Part shown: positions 1 through 11,226 of the stretch, piece after piece
How the letters are laid out: each line of letters starts with the position of its first letter
Numbering within the stretch: position 1 is the first letter of the stretch
From: Carex sylvatica
Lineage: Eukaryota > Streptophyta > Magnoliopsida > Poales > Cyperaceae
DNA: 23,497 nucleotides
Reading direction: 5' to 3'
Assembly: GCA_964058845.1 (NCBI GenBank)
Contig: CAXKVR010000775.1
Coordinates: 1-23,497, forward strand
The notes under the pieces: generated by a model
Told to the model about the DNA's origin: nothing
Seen by the model: the letters and a program-made list of their open reading frames with translations, nothing else
The model's database searches: none
Program-made: the position numbers and the translations under genes

Positions 1-6
1 AAGCAA

Positions 7-1170
7 TGTTATCAGAACCAGACCGGACATCAACCCGGTATAATTTTGGGTCAATAGTTTACTGGTCAGACTGGTGGATAAACCGGTTCAATTATTAGTT
101 TATTTAAATACTCATATATATATTAGATACTAGGATTGTTATAAATTATGTATTCAAAATTTCAAATAATATAATATAAGACCAAATTTATAGATATATT
201 TCAAAATTAATATTTAGTAATAAATTATAAAAAGATAAAGCACTTCAACAAAAAATAACAATTAGAATACAAATATAATAAGTAATAATTGTTAGTTTTT
301 AAGGAAATATATATATACAAAATTGAGGTTGGCTACTATGCTTATATAAGCATATCCCCACATATGCTTATAACTTATTTTTGTACTTTTAATATCCAAA
401 TGGTCGATCTGAACCGTTCATATTGTTCTCCATATTAATATGTGCTTGGAAACTAAATTTTACATTTTTCTGAATTTTTTTACTATTTATTAAGCCACTT
501 GAAAATTATTAATCCAACGGTGGCTGCTGATTTTACTATTTTGTGCAGCCACCGTTGGATCAGCGATTTTCAAAGTGGCTTAATAAATAGTAAAAAAATT
601 CAGAAAAATATAAAATTTAGTTTCCAAGTACATATTAATATGGAGAACAATATGAACGGTTCCGATCGACCATTTGAACATTGAAAATACAAAAATGAGT
701 TATAAGCATATGTGGGGATATGCTTATATAAGCATAGTAGCCAACCTCCACAAAATTTTATACTATAAAAAATTGATACTTTAGAATATATAAAATTTAA
801 GGTTTTATGTATAAATTTCAAAAAGATAAATTAAAATATGCAGAAAGAATAAAGTTTTAACTACAGAGATGTACATTTATTTTTATAGTTCAAACACAGA
901 TGCATACAAAGATGTACATGTTTACATATCATTTCATTTCTGTACTCTTTCATTTAATGCATAACAATATAAAAGTCAAACTTTAAAGTTTGAACTGATT
1001 AAATCTGTTTTTTCTTCCTAAATCGAGTAACTGGTTTTTGAAAAACCAGTCCATTAAATTGGATTTTACCGGTTCACCAACACAAACAGTCTTTTAAATG
1101 AATCAAACTGAAAAGACATCCGGGTCTGGTTTTTTCGGTTAAACCGCCGGCCGGTCCGGTTCTGATAACA
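7..1170. mobile_element. hAT-like non-autonomous DNA transposon (outer element)
   Basis: The ends form a 20-bp terminal inverted repeat: positions 7-26 (TGTTATCAGAACC...) and 1151-1170 (...GGTTCTGATAACA) match in inverted orientation at 19 of 20 bases. Further ACCGGT/AACCGG motifs lie just inside both ends (about 80-95 and 1020-1080), as the subterminal repeats of hAT elements often do. No transposase coding is visible, so it would be non-autonomous. No clear target-site duplication is seen, partly because only six bases lie to the left of the element. A second MITE sits inside it at 325-748. The superfamily is inferred from end structure and motif style only. Confidence 0.55.
325..748. mobile_element. 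Mutator-like foldback MITE, copy A (GAGGTTGGC ends)
   Basis: The whole 424-bp element is close to a palindrome. It starts GAGGTTGGCTACTATGC and ends with the inverse, and the arms run nearly to a short central loop around 525-545. The flanks are TACAAAATT (316-324) and CACAAAATT (749-757), a 9-bp target duplication with one mismatch, which is typical of Mutator-like elements. It is a sibling of the copy at 13963-14387. It carries no gene: short reading frames on both strands are by-products of the palindrome. It is nested within the hAT-like element at 7-1170 and is therefore the younger insertion. Confidence 0.85.
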
Positions 1171-1208
1171 GAGGCTCTAAGCCAACATAATATTTTATTT
1201 TGATCTGG

Positions 1209-1294
1209 ACCGTCCGATCAGAATCCACACGACTATTAAAGAGACCCGAACATTTCACCTCGAGCCGGATTGGTCCGGATTCTGATCGGACGGT
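1209..1294. repeat. Perfect 18-bp inverted repeat upstream of TMEM18
   Basis: The arms 1209-1226 (ACCGTCCGATCAGAATCC) and 1277-1294 are exact reverse complements separated by 50 bp. It ends about 185 bp before the TMEM18 start codon, so it lies in the promoter or near the transcription start. The same ACCGTCCGATC core recurs upstream of the kinase gene at 14979. It could be a small MITE remnant or a hairpin-forming promoter element. Confidence 0.8.
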
Positions 1295-1339
1295 TTATAT
1301 CTAAAGAGGATATTCTGTGACCTCATACTTTTGGGTCCC

Positions 1340-1478
1340 ACCTTTCAGGAATTATGGTCTCTTGCTCTCGTCTTCTAAGCACATATCTCGCACCTTCTCA
1401 GTTGCTCGGTCTCGATCTCTCAGATCTCAGTTGTTCATTTCTCCTTCTCGTACAAGATCAGAATCAGAGAAGTGAGAA
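1340..1478 (+). promoter_or_regulatory. Presumed 5' UTR / core promoter of TMEM18
   Basis: The stretch before ATG 1479 is rich in C and T with repeated CTC/TCT runs and no ATG, as is usual for plant 5' leaders. A weak TATA-like TTTATATC lies at about 1293. The transcription start is not defined by the sequence; it is placed by composition only. Confidence 0.4.
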
Positions 1479-3221
1479 ATGGACGAGGTATATAAGGTTG
1501 TGGAGGAGGTGAAGGTGGCGATGAACGAGCATGTCGATCTGGTGTCGGATCTGCTCCAGCGGGTCTCGTCCGAGCTCCGATCCGGATTCGCACCAGCCGT
1601 TGATAATCTCCTCGGCTTCTTCCACGCCATTGATTGGAAGGTGTTCTCTCAATTTCTCTTTTATTCTTTTACTTACACTCCAGTTTTTTCATCAAAGTTT
1701 CATACTTCATCACTGTCACAGAAATAATTATTGAATTTAGTGCGTACGATTTTGGAAGCGAAAAATTTGGTCTAATAGTTGATGTGAAAGGATATTGTTT
1801 GATCAGGGAGAAGTTTACAGATTAGAAAATAACTGTTATTACAGAGAAATATTTTGGTTAGATATTGAAGTTTGTTAATGTCAAAATAACTCACTAGGAA
1901 GCTGAAGTCTATATACTAATGTATTTATTTGTTTAAATTTTGGGAATGATGTGAGATTGGATCAATCCAAAACACAGCAAACTCCTAATTTGATAATGTC
2001 AAGAAAATACAACGGCAAAAATTAAACTTATTGATGCCATAATTTTTCTGATTATATAGGAGCCATGGCTGATCGGCTTGTTATCATTTTATGTGGTTCT
2101 TCTGCTAGTGGTAATCTTTTCTAGGAGAAGAGTGAATTTTCAGCTTTTCCTCTCATTTCTGGCTTGTAAGTTATCGCCTCCTTATTTTCTTTTCGCTTTG
2201 TAATTTCATATTCGATACTTACTTCAAGTACTCGATGATTGTTTTCTGAATTCAGTCACAAATTAAGATCAGAAAACCAAAGAAGGAAGAAAAGAAGAAA
2301 GTTTCCGTTAAATCATTAAGGATTACATAATCAGTCGGCATTGTGTTTTCACTTTTCACCCCTTTTTGGCTATAAATTGTTTACTGCCCCAATAATATAT
2401 TGAATAACAAGTGATGTGTACTGCTACTTACATGTATATTATTTTGCGTAATTGTAGTTGTTGGGGTTTATATGGCTGAGAGGATAAACACCTTCTTGGG
2501 GGAGAATTGGAAAAGTTTCTCGAGTCAGAATTATTTTGATCCAAGTGGGGTCTTCATTTCAGTACTTTGGTCGGGCCCACTTATCCTTATTACTGTCCTT
2601 ATTGTGGTATGTTTTCATTTGTTTTACAACTTTTGTTTTGTCCATATATACTCTTAGCTAAGGAATTATCAGATAATAAGATTGTGCTGCATTATTTCTA
2701 CATATGTACAGTGAATTAGAAAGCTGGTGATTTTATACCTGTATTTGGCTAGATGTGATGTGTTAAACTCTGATCCAAAATGTTATTTTGGTGCCCCAGT
2801 TAGTCCTTAGTAAGATCAGTCAAAATGCACAACAAAAGAAAAGAAATACAGTGGGTACTGGCAACTAAACTTAGGTACTTACCAGTACTTGTACTGGCAT
2901 GTGTCAGTGATCTGTTAATAAGGTACCAGTATGTCCTAGTACTTGTACCAACAACTCAGAGCTGAGATATTTATGTGGTATCCTTTTGACTAGTAATGCT
3001 GTTGGGGTATTTATGGAAACAATGAAATTTGCATTCACAAATGTTAAATCACCACAAGGTAATGTTTCATTATTTTTAAATGTTGACACAGCTGATTTTG
3101 CGATGTTTTCTCTCCTAAAATTTAGGTCAATACTTTGATCACACTATGTGGTTTGATGGTGAGATGGAAGAGAGCGGAATTAAGGCACCGTGCCAGGCAG
3201 GCTCGTGCGAAGAAGGACTAA
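1479..3221 (+). CDS. TMEM18: Transmembrane protein 18 (TMEM18) homologue, four exons
   Basis: The exons are 1479-1640, 2060-2165, 2458-2606 and 3126-3221. All introns are GT-AG and the phases (0, 1, 0) join into 170 codons ending in TAA. The order fits TMEM18: a soluble helical N-terminus (residues 1-50), the motif HAIDWKEPWLIGL (49-61), membrane segments at about 57-75, 81-96 and 118-138, the conserved stretch AERIN...NW...F...YFD (96-117), and a very basic C-terminus (about 151-169, RWKRAELRHRARQARAKK). TMEM18 is a small nuclear-envelope membrane protein whose basic tail has been linked to nuclear localisation or DNA binding in animals; a role in pollen tube growth has been reported for plants. 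The human protein is about 140 aa and plant forms are slightly longer, so the length is normal. The start is the first ATG after a CT-rich leader. No breaks are seen, and the gene looks functional. Confidence 0.93.
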
Positions 3222-4744
3222 TAAATATGTTTCTCTACAAGAATTATCTTTTTGCTTAATTAGTTCAAAACTGTCATTTAGGGTTATATTTTTATATTTT
3301 GTTCTTTCAGATGTTATATTTTTAGTTAGAAATATGTTTGGTTCGATTTGCTCAACAGAAAATGCCAGAGTTACAAGCCTAACAAATTTTGCAGTATATA
3401 CGAAATTTTGGGGACATGTACTCTTACGTTGGTCTTATATAAAAAAGGATGTATTTTGGTACCTTCTTGTATGTGACAAAATGTTTCATTTTGCAATATT
3501 CTCTGTTCTTTTTTATAGATGGTTCAATGGTTTTCTCAGTATTTTCTCTGTTCTCTTTCGTTTGGAAAAGTTGTATTTTTGGTTGGAAAAATTACTGGAA
3601 AAATATGGTACCAATTGCTGGCATTCGGTTAGATGCATTCACCATTATAGAGAACATGCCACCAGTGTGCATTTGTATATGATTTGCTTGCTTCGGTCTT
3701 GAACCATGCAAGTTTGTGTCATTTCTCTTGTTATTATTTGAATTAGGGTTGTTTGTGAAGTACTATTTTTTTTGTTTTTAATTTGGTTTAGATCTGCAAA
3801 TTAAGACAAACCAGACTCACTGATAAGCTTTTTAAAGATATTTAAGTTCAATCAGTTTGTTCTATTTGATATTTGAGCAAACCAACTATTCATTTCGGTT
3901 CATTTAGTCTAAAGAGATCCATTTCAGTTCGATTTTCGTATATTAGTTAACAACAATCATGACTACACAAGCTTTTGTAAAATTACCCATAAATAAAAAT
4001 ATACCCATAAATAAAAATAATTCTAAGCAGTGAAGAGAACAACGTTAATAGTAGTTTCCCTAAATTTATACCGTAATTTGAATTTACAGTTTCATGAATT
4101 GACATTTGACAAATGTAGTAATTTTTATTTTTGAGTAAAGTTGGGGAATTAAGTTACCAAACTGTTTTAATATCATGAGAAATTTTATGTGTATTTCGAA
4201 TTTGCGACTTCCCGTACAGAGTATGTTTTTATTACTGTATAAAGACATTTTTAACAAAATGACAAAGATTAATTTTTATGTATTGTTTGTGAACTTGTGA
4301 TAAAGTAGGCAAAATAATATTAAATAATAAAAGATTAAATTATCTTGATGTATTTTGTTGTAAGTAATAAAATTAAAAACACGTGAAATACTTAAATGAC
4401 TACCAAAGTATTTGCCAAATACACATCAAACTTATACTTGGTTTACATTTTTTTTATTTTAAGGTTAGCGGCAGAAACTGACCAACGATTGTATTAAGGA
4501 AAAAAATATTTACAAAGGTTCAGGAGCACCTAGATTAACCTCAAGGATTTAATATGAGCACTTGGGGGTTATCATGTCAATATGCATAAGATAAAAGTGC
4601 ATTTGTATTACACTGTTGAACTTTTGACATACTAATTTAATAATTAGTCCAGTTTTACTGTAGTAACTTCACAAGAGAATGATACAAGTTCAGAAATTAA
4701 TTCTCTCCATCCATTTTTAGTGACACTTTCTGTTATATATTTTG
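3222..4744. other. TMEM18 3' UTR and AT-rich intergenic DNA
   Basis: AATAAA overlaps the TMEM18 stop region (3220-3226) and further T-rich sequence follows, so the 3' UTR probably lies within the first few hundred bases. The rest is AT-rich with no exon-like sequence. A short direct repeat of 18 bp (TACCCATAAATAAAAATA, two copies) lies at 3984-4019. GGTTCGGTTT-like motifs around 3780-3940 resemble decayed hAT MITE interiors, but no paired ends were found. Confidence 0.5.
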
Positions 4745-5132
4745 GAGTGTTTTGCAAAAGACGGCACAATTGCACAAGTCTAAAAATCCGTCAAATCGGC
4801 TTCAAATTACGAATTCGAATTGTTGAGATCCGCCTATCTTACGAGTGATGCGTCTACATGTGAAAATTTTAAACATTCGAATTAATTTAGTATGAAGTCA
4901 AGCTGTCAAAATTAGAAGCTTAATAAATTAATTTTGATGCATTCATTTTTTAAACGTTTTTGGACCGCTTGACTTTATAATAAATTAATTCAAATGTTTT
5001 AAATTTTCACATGTAGACGCATCACTTCTAAGATAGACAGATTTTAATAGTTCAGATTTATCGTTTGAAGCCAATTTGATGAATTTTAGACTTGAGTTCA
5101 CCAAAAAACTTGATAAACTTCAGAACACCCTC
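4745..5132. mobile_element. Foldback MITE with long inverted arms
   Basis: The left arm (about 4745-4920) and right arm (about 4960-5132) are inverted copies with scattered mismatches. The best-matched part is ATGCGTCTACATGTGAAAAT at 4849-4868 and its inverse around 5007-5026. The outer ends are GAGTGTTTTGCAAAAG on the left and, inverted, GAGGGTGTTCTGAAG on the right. The target duplication is unclear because the right flank runs into a TA microsatellite (about 5146-5171). It has no coding content. The family is unassigned; the shape is that of a MULE-type foldback MITE. Confidence 0.75.
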
Positions 5133-6582
5133 GTTCTACTCCTTTATATATATATATATATATATATATATTTCATAATTTCCTTTTTAAACTTAGCAAT
5201 GGATCGGTGGCTGCTAGGGATGTAAGAAAAAATTATAATATGTTACTGCTCCGTCATGGTACGACATGATACGATATATATGTCGTAATTCGTATGCTCT
5301 GTGTGTAATTATTCACCAAGAAAAATTTCAAGATATGACATATAATTCGGCCGATACGTAATCACGTAATTATATTTAATAGAACTTTTGACAATTTTTA
5401 CATATTAATAGTATTTATGTTCTTTTCCTTAAATAAACTTACAATCAGAAAAAGAAAAAAAATTGTGATCAAACTTAAATAAGATAATCTGTCATGTCAC
5501 GTTTAATCATGTTTCGTATTATCGCTACATGACTACCACATACAAATATACTGTGATCATCCATTCAATTTTAATCATGATATAATACGTAAACACTTCA
5601 CTTAATCTCGATATCTGTCAGATAATCCAAACAACAACCAATTTACATACTAATGACATGACATATTGACATCCAATTATTTTCTTTTATAGAAATCACA
5701 AATCGCTGTCTGATCTCTTTTTAATTTTTATCAAGAAGAGTCTAGAAGCTGTTGGTAGCACAAAGACAAAGGCATGCAAAGTTGATGGGAAGAGACGAGT
5801 GGGACCCGCAAACCGACCCAAAAAAAAGTAACTCATCCATCTTTTCCTCCCGGACCCCAGTCTTTTTCTATTTATTTTTCATGGATATATATCTAACGTA
5901 TACACAGTTACACACACTAAAATAGAACAAATCAAATTTATCTTATACCTATATATTATTTAATTAGAAGCATCTACTAGATAAAATAATTAAGATGGTT
6001 ATTAAAAAAAAATCTAAAGGTTTTACTGTAAGATCAATAAAATATAAAATATTTTTTTCTAACTATGAAATAATAATTATATATTAAACATTTTACATTT
6101 CATTTTGAGATATAACATGAATATAAATACAAGATAAATTACGAAGAGTTTGAGTTTGGGTCAGTCCAAGTTCAAGAGTTTAGCTCAATTAATTAAATAT
6201 ATAAATAAAATTAGGATCAAAATCTGTCTGCTTGATTTGAATTACTTCGAACCTGATTCCCACCTACCTATTCTCAGATTCGGGAGAGAAAAAAAAAATT
6301 AAATCAGGTTTAAATAGCTAATTAGATTTAAATCCATTAACTAATTGAATACTCGATAAAAAAAAATATATTTTGACTTATATTTTCTAATATTCTAACT
6401 TGTAATTTATGATGCTTTAACTTATAATTTTAATTATCGTTCATAATTTAAGAAATTTATTTTGATTTTAACACTAAATTTAATCCGAATTACAAATTAA
6501 ATATCCAAAGAGGAGCAAAAAAATGTTCAGAGGGAAGCAAAGTCGATCAGCACCGATAGATCATCACTAAAACTCAAAATCC
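5133..6582. other. AT-rich intergenic DNA with TA microsatellite
   Basis: A (TA)n run occupies about 5146-5171. The remainder is AT-rich and carries no exon with coding character on either strand. The more GC-rich patch at 5740-5870 looks leader-like or promoter-like, but no coding exon follows it. Confidence 0.5.
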
Positions 6583-6836
6583 AGGAAGTGACCCTCGTGA
6601 CATGCGGGTCCAGATCTCCTAAAATAACCCAATTTGTGGATTTTTGATCGGGACCGTTCGATTCGAATCCGTTGCTCAAGATTGTCTCGAGATTTAGATT
6701 CGTTGCTCGGGATGAGTGCATTCAACTTCGGATCTTAAGCAACGGATTCGAATTGGACGGTCTCAATCCAAAACCAAAAAATTGGCTTACTTTACTGGAT
6801 CCGAACTCGTTACATGCTGGGTCCGCCTCTTCCTAC
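6583..6836. mobile_element. Degenerate foldback element around ACCGTTCGATTCGAATCC
   Basis: The inner arms 6651-6682 and 6732-6763 are inverted copies (GACCGTTCGATTCGAATCC on the left, its near-inverse GGATTCGAATTGGACGGTC on the right). Weaker inverted similarity continues outward to AGGAAG/CTTCCT near 6583 and 6833. It is probably an old foldback MITE. No target duplication could be defined, so the outer limits are approximate. Confidence 0.6.
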
Positions 6837-8243
6837 CTTTGCCAAGGTCCAAACTAAAAAGTAAAAAATCGTAGAATTGAGCCGTGGATGATGCTTTTAG
6901 CTTTACGTTTAAACAAACGATGGAAGGAGAAATTTGACCAAACAGTTCAAAACTTCGAACAGTTCAAAACTTCGAACCTCTCTGGGGAAGTATCTCCATT
7001 TTTATACCATTTTTCTAATACATTTATTTGGCTTTGTAACCAACAGAAGCAACTGATATTAAACGAATAAGATTTGTAGTAGAATTTCTCAGGAGCTAAG
7101 GAAACCAATTTTCATATGATGCATAATTTATTCTTTCTATTATTTTTTTTACTACAAAATTTTAATAGTGAATGTGTAAATGCAGGGTGTTGGAGGTTGA
7201 GGCATCAAACATTATTTTGTCCAGCTCAATTAGAAATTGACTCGTTAATTAGTTTTTATAGGCTAGTTAATTTGAGCTTGAGCTTAGCTAGTTTTTATTT
7301 TGTCCAGATCGCTGGGTTCAGAAAATTAAATTATTTTTGTTATTGTTGATGATGTAGATCTATATATTATGATGAATGGCCCATGGACCAAGATGCTGCT
7401 CTCTTTTAAGCATATGTAAAGATAGTTCATCTTTTTTCACTTATTATTTTTCACATGTATTAAATGGATATTTTTACAGTAAGTACATGAGTCTCATCCC
7501 TCATGTCTGAAACATTTCATATCATGCAAAAATACAAATTGCATTTTCTACATGTTATATGCATTTTTAGTAATATGTTGGACAATTTAAGGCCACATTT
7601 GTGCATATTATTTCAGTCGTTAATATACAATTGAAATCATATAATTTTTTTTCTTGTAATATATCAAACAACTACACTTAATTTAAAGATCTAATTTAAA
7701 AATAAAATTTTCTATTCAAAATATCTCACTAAATTAATGTTAATGAAGTATTGGAGAAAATCAATAAATTATTAATTTGTATCGTTAACAAACAAGTAAA
7801 TTTTCATGTTCCAGATAAAAGAAAAACAACTACAGCTTTGTCCTAATATTTTGGATCGGTAAGATAGAAAAGGATTAGATTGTGCGGCAAAGTAAATAAG
7901 AATGTAGTAAAGAACTGAAAAAGATCAATACTTTGTGGAAGAGGAGAAACACCAACGAGTTTTGGAGAGACGAGAGGTTTTGTGGATTTTATATCCTGCA
8001 TATTAATTAATTTATTAATAAATAAAAAAGAACAATACTTCTTTTGGATATTAATAAAAATTTCGGAAAACATGTCCTAAAGGAAATTTTGTGGGTTTTA
8101 TATTTGCATCACTAATGGTTATATGATTTTAATCTTTATAGTTTCATGATTGGAAGCTATTGTATTTTAAAGATGAGTTCTATTATTTAATGCTCATATT
8201 TTTTTTTATCTACAGTATTAGTTTATTGTATCATTATCTTAAA
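6837..8243. other. AT-rich DNA upstream of the kinase fragment
   Basis: No supported gene was found. A 17-bp direct repeat (CAGTTCAAAACTTCGAA, two copies) is at 6943-6976. I looked here for the 5' exons expected upstream of the kinase fragment at 8244 (glycine loop, VAIK lysine) and found none, so the 5' half of that gene is absent rather than merely separated by an intron. Confidence 0.5.
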
Positions 8244-8902
8244 GATAAGGTATCTCCAGGAAGAAATAGAAGGGGAGACGGCTATTGTTCATGTAGATTT
8301 GAAACCAGAGAATATACTGTTGGATGAGGTATGTATATATTACAATGATATATATTTGAGAGGAATTTTGTAACTATTCAATTTGATTTTAATTTTTTTT
8401 TTTTAAATATACAGAGTCTTAATCCGTATATAGCAGATTTTGGGGCTTCTGTGACAATTGAGAAATGGGATATGGACGCGACTACAGAAAAGATGAAGTT
8501 TCTTGGGACAATAGGTTACATGGACGTAGCTATTCACAACCGTGGTAAAAAGAGTAGAATAAGTTTAATATTCATTACAAAATCAAACTTTTATAATAAT
8601 TTATTTTATAATGCACAGGCTCTGTTTCGTTGGGAACGGATATCTTCAGCTTTGGATCAATACTTTTAGACTTAGTCATGGGACGAGACCTCCAGCCTAA
8701 GATAATGGACCGAATCATCACCTCTGATTACGTCATCCAAATCATGGATCCAAGTTTGAAATATGATCAACAAATTCCTGTGGAAGAAGTAATGGAGGTT
8801 GTCCTATTAGTGTCTCGGTGTAGAATGGCTGAAAGGGAGACTAGGCCTCGTCTTGAAGAAGTTATTGATTGTCTGACGACAATTAAGAACAGATGTGGCT
8901 GA
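8244..8902 (+). pseudogene. Protein kinase C-terminal half, 5'-truncated gene fragment
   Basis: Three exons join in frame: 8244-8328, 8415-8544 and 8619-8902, with GT-AG introns and a TGA stop. They encode the catalytic loop HVDLKPENILLD, the magnesium motif ADFG, a GTIGYMD segment, TDIFSFGSILLDL (helix F region) and a C-lobe end with RPRLEEVIDCL, typical of plant RLK/Pelle kinases. The glycine loop, VAIK lysine and helix C are missing. The first exon begins abruptly without an acceptor at the point where similarity to 21547 begins. The catalytic-loop Arg is replaced (HVD), so it is of the non-RD type. The APE-type motif reads DVA, losing the conserved Glu. No frameshift or internal stop is seen, so the fragment is young or constrained. 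It could be the missing 3' part of the gene at 15200. Confidence 0.8.
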
Positions 8903-9592
8903 ATTTTTTATGCTTGTCAAATTATAACTTATTTTAAGTGTTGGATTTTGAAATTATAACTTATTTTTATGCTTGTCAAATTAGATTGTCGAGTTAATCC
9001 GTTTCCAGTGAACTTATTTTTTAGGCTTTTACAATTATATTGCTACTTTGAGCCTCTCTGTTTCTTTTATAATATTCAATTAAAATATAATATTTTGATC
9101 CTTGATTGTTTTTTAGTTAGTTGGTGTCGCTTTAACAGATGCAAATTTTAAAATTGATCTTAAAAATTTTAAATGTTGTGTTCTGTAAGACGTGCTTTAG
9201 AATTTTAATTATGAGTAAGCTTTTCAAGGAATAGGATTATTAATTTCATGCTAAGCTTTTTATATGGTTGAATTAAAAATTGATGTATATTTTGTGATTT
9301 GCATTTCTTAGAACTTAATATTAGACTTACATCATGACTCTACTTTCGAATCTGTAATAGTATTTGTTGTTGTTGTTCTTGTTTATAGCTAGTTCTGTTG
9401 CTTTTGTGTATTGAAGATAAACTATATGACAGTGTTCATGCTACTAAATTAAAGGTATATTTTTCGTGTATAAACGCACGATTTAAATAAAGAACGCTGA
9501 ACTTTGCTATCTTTTGATCAAAATAATTAATAATACAAAAAAGGTTTTTTGTCCAAAGAAATTTAGACAAACTCTAATTTAAAATAAGATCT
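8903..9592. other. 3' flank of the kinase fragment, AT-rich
   Basis: Immediately after the stop codon two short words are duplicated: TTTATGCTTGTCAAATTA near 8909 and 8967, and AAATTATAACTTATTTT near 8921 and 8949. No gene is visible in the rest. Part of it would be the 3' UTR if the fragment is transcribed. Confidence 0.45.
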
Positions 9593-9600
9593 AAACCGTC

Positions 9601-10131
9601 TAGGAGTGTTCATCGGATTTCTTTAATTATTTTTAAATCAAATAGAGAGAATTTGAATGAACGGTTCGGCCTTTCCGTTTGAATGAATCAGTTTGGTTTA
9701 TTTTTAAAAATCAGTCTAATTTTCTGGTTCAGTCCAATTCAGTTTAAATAATTTAAAACTGATTAGACTAATTCGATCAAAAAATTTAAATATGTCTTTG
9801 TCCGAACTAAATATTTAGATAAAAAATAAACATTACGATGTAATGTATATTGATTGGTTCGGTTTAAAACTGGTTAGACTGAATCAAACAAAATTTCTAA
9901 ATTCATTTTAAAAAAATTTAAAAATTTAAAAATTAATAAAAAGAATGTTTGTTTTTATAATTAATCTTTTTATTTCTATTTAACCATACAATTTGAACTT
10001 GTTCGATTCGGTTTTACTTCGTCTGATTAGTTTATTTCAGTCAATTTGATTATATTTTTGAAAACTAAATAAAAATTTAGTTTGCTTATTTTATTTAAGT
10101 TTTAATCAAATCACACTGATGAATACTCCTA
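9601..10131. mobile_element. hAT-like MITE (TAGGAGTGTTCATC ends)
   Basis: The ends are TAGGAGTGTTCATCGG at the left and, inverted, TAGGAGTATTCATCAG at the right, resembling the TAGGGGTG-type termini of plant hAT elements. The interior is rich in degenerate GGTTCGGTTT/AACCGAAC words. Candidate 8-bp target duplications are AAACCGTC (9593-9600) and AAATTGTT (10132-10139); the three differences are all C versus T. It is non-coding. Confidence 0.65.
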
Positions 10132-10386
10132 AAATTGTTCGATCAGTATCACAATTTATGTGAATAGTTTAGATTTATAAAACCATTTAAATATATCAAG
10201 TTCTCAATCAGTCATACAAATTTTGACATAGATAAGATAATTTGAACCTTGCTTTGGATAAAATTGTCGAAGTCGCCCTGGACAAATTAAACCCATTTTC
10301 TTTATTTATAATGGGTCAGTTTTGAATATACTCTTGCATCAATTGTGCTCTTTGTATATATATTTTTATAAATTAATACATATATA

Positions 10387-10803
10387 GAGGTTGGCTAATA
10401 TCAAAACGTAATTTATTTTGTAGTTGTGGTGTAACTAATTAATTTTTACATTTTAAAAATTCAAATAGTCGATCCAAACCGTTAGATGTGATCTCAATAT
10501 TATAATGTACAGAAAGATCAAATTTAATATTTTTTATAATTTTTTTATGATTTATTAAGCCAGTTTTAATTCATTGATTTTAATAAATAGTAAAAAATTT
10601 ATGGATCTTTCAAAATAGCAATTTTAAAACTGACTTAATAAATAGTAAAAAAATTTCAAATTATGTAAAATTTGGTCCCCAAGCATATATTATTATAGAT
10701 TGAATGTAGAACAGTTTGGATCGACTGTTTCAACTTTAAAATTTAAAAATCGAAGCGTTTGTTTTAAGACTCCAGAACAAACGTTTTGATATTAGCCAAC
10801 CTC
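10387..10803. mobile_element. Mutator-like foldback MITE, copy B (GAGGTTGGC ends)
   Basis: It starts GAGGTTGGCTAATATCAAAACG and ends with the inverse, and its arms converge on a small central palindrome near 10560-10630. It shares termini with the copies at 325 and 13963, but its sequence just inside the ends (ATATCAAAACG, plus CGAAGCGTTTGTTTTAAG in the right arm) differs, so it is another subfamily. The right flank is a CT/TA microsatellite, and no target duplication is recognisable. Confidence 0.8.
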
Positions 10804-10806
10804 TCA

Positions 10807-10838
<32 letters not shown>
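10804..10838. repeat. CT/TA compound microsatellite
   Basis: A (CT)n run passes directly into a (TA)n run and ends at the start of the next MITE, whose 9-bp target duplication lies in the TA tract. Confidence 0.9.
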
Positions 10839-11207
10839 GAGGAGGGATCGGATGACACCCTTTTTTGATGACATCGGATGACACCGTTCATTTTCAAAGT
10901 CCAAACGGCCGATCCAAACCGTTCAACTTGATGGATATGTTAAAATGTGCTTGCAGATCAAATTTTACATTTTTTGGAATTGTTTTACTATTTATTAAGT
11001 ATTTAACAAAATCGCTATATTCAAACCGTTGAATTTTTGTACCCATCTGAATAAATAGTAAAAAAATTCAGAAAAATGTAAAATTTGATCTGCAAGCACA
11101 TTTTAACATATCTATCAAGTTGAATGGTTTGGATCGACCGTTTGGACTTTGAAAATGGACTGTGTCATCCGATGTCACCAAAAAAGGGTGTCATCCGATC
11201 CCTCCTC
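10839..11207. mobile_element. Foldback MITE, copy C (GAGGAGGGATCGGATGACACC ends)
   Basis: Terminal inverted repeats start GAGGAGGGATCGGATGACAC and end with the inverse at 11207. It is flanked by TATATATAT at 10830-10838 and 11208-11216, a 9-bp target duplication, although the TA repeat makes this weak evidence. The interior carries the CGATCCAAACCGTTCAA and AAATTTTACATTTTTT words shared with the other MITEs here, despite the different ends. Confidence 0.85.
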
Positions 11208-11226
11208 TATATATATATATATATAT

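Noticed and set aside
600..821. Open frames on both strands within the foldback MITEs (also 13869-14212).
   Set aside because: They are mirror products of the palindromes and carry no conserved protein features.
3190..3702. A 170-codon open frame at the end of TMEM18.
   Set aside because: It starts inside the last TMEM18 exon in a different frame and continues into AT-rich 3' flank with Phe/Tyr/Leu-rich composition; no domain or splice support.
5200..5690. Possible hAT element beginning TAGGGATGTAAG at about 5216.
   Set aside because: No convincing inverted partner end or target duplication was found.
8221..8243. TTATTGTATCA just before the kinase fragment resembles the array intron word CTTATTGTATCACTG.
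   Set aside because: Eleven AT-rich bases without extension; not enough to claim array sequence at the 8-kb break.
8520..8535. Twelve bases ACATGGACGTAG at the DVA site of the kinase fragment are identical to a word in the array intron, hinting at a chimeric origin of the lost APE motif.
   Set aside because: A 12-base match between a 400-bp unit and a 23-kb window is expected by chance about as often as not, and similarity does not extend on either side.
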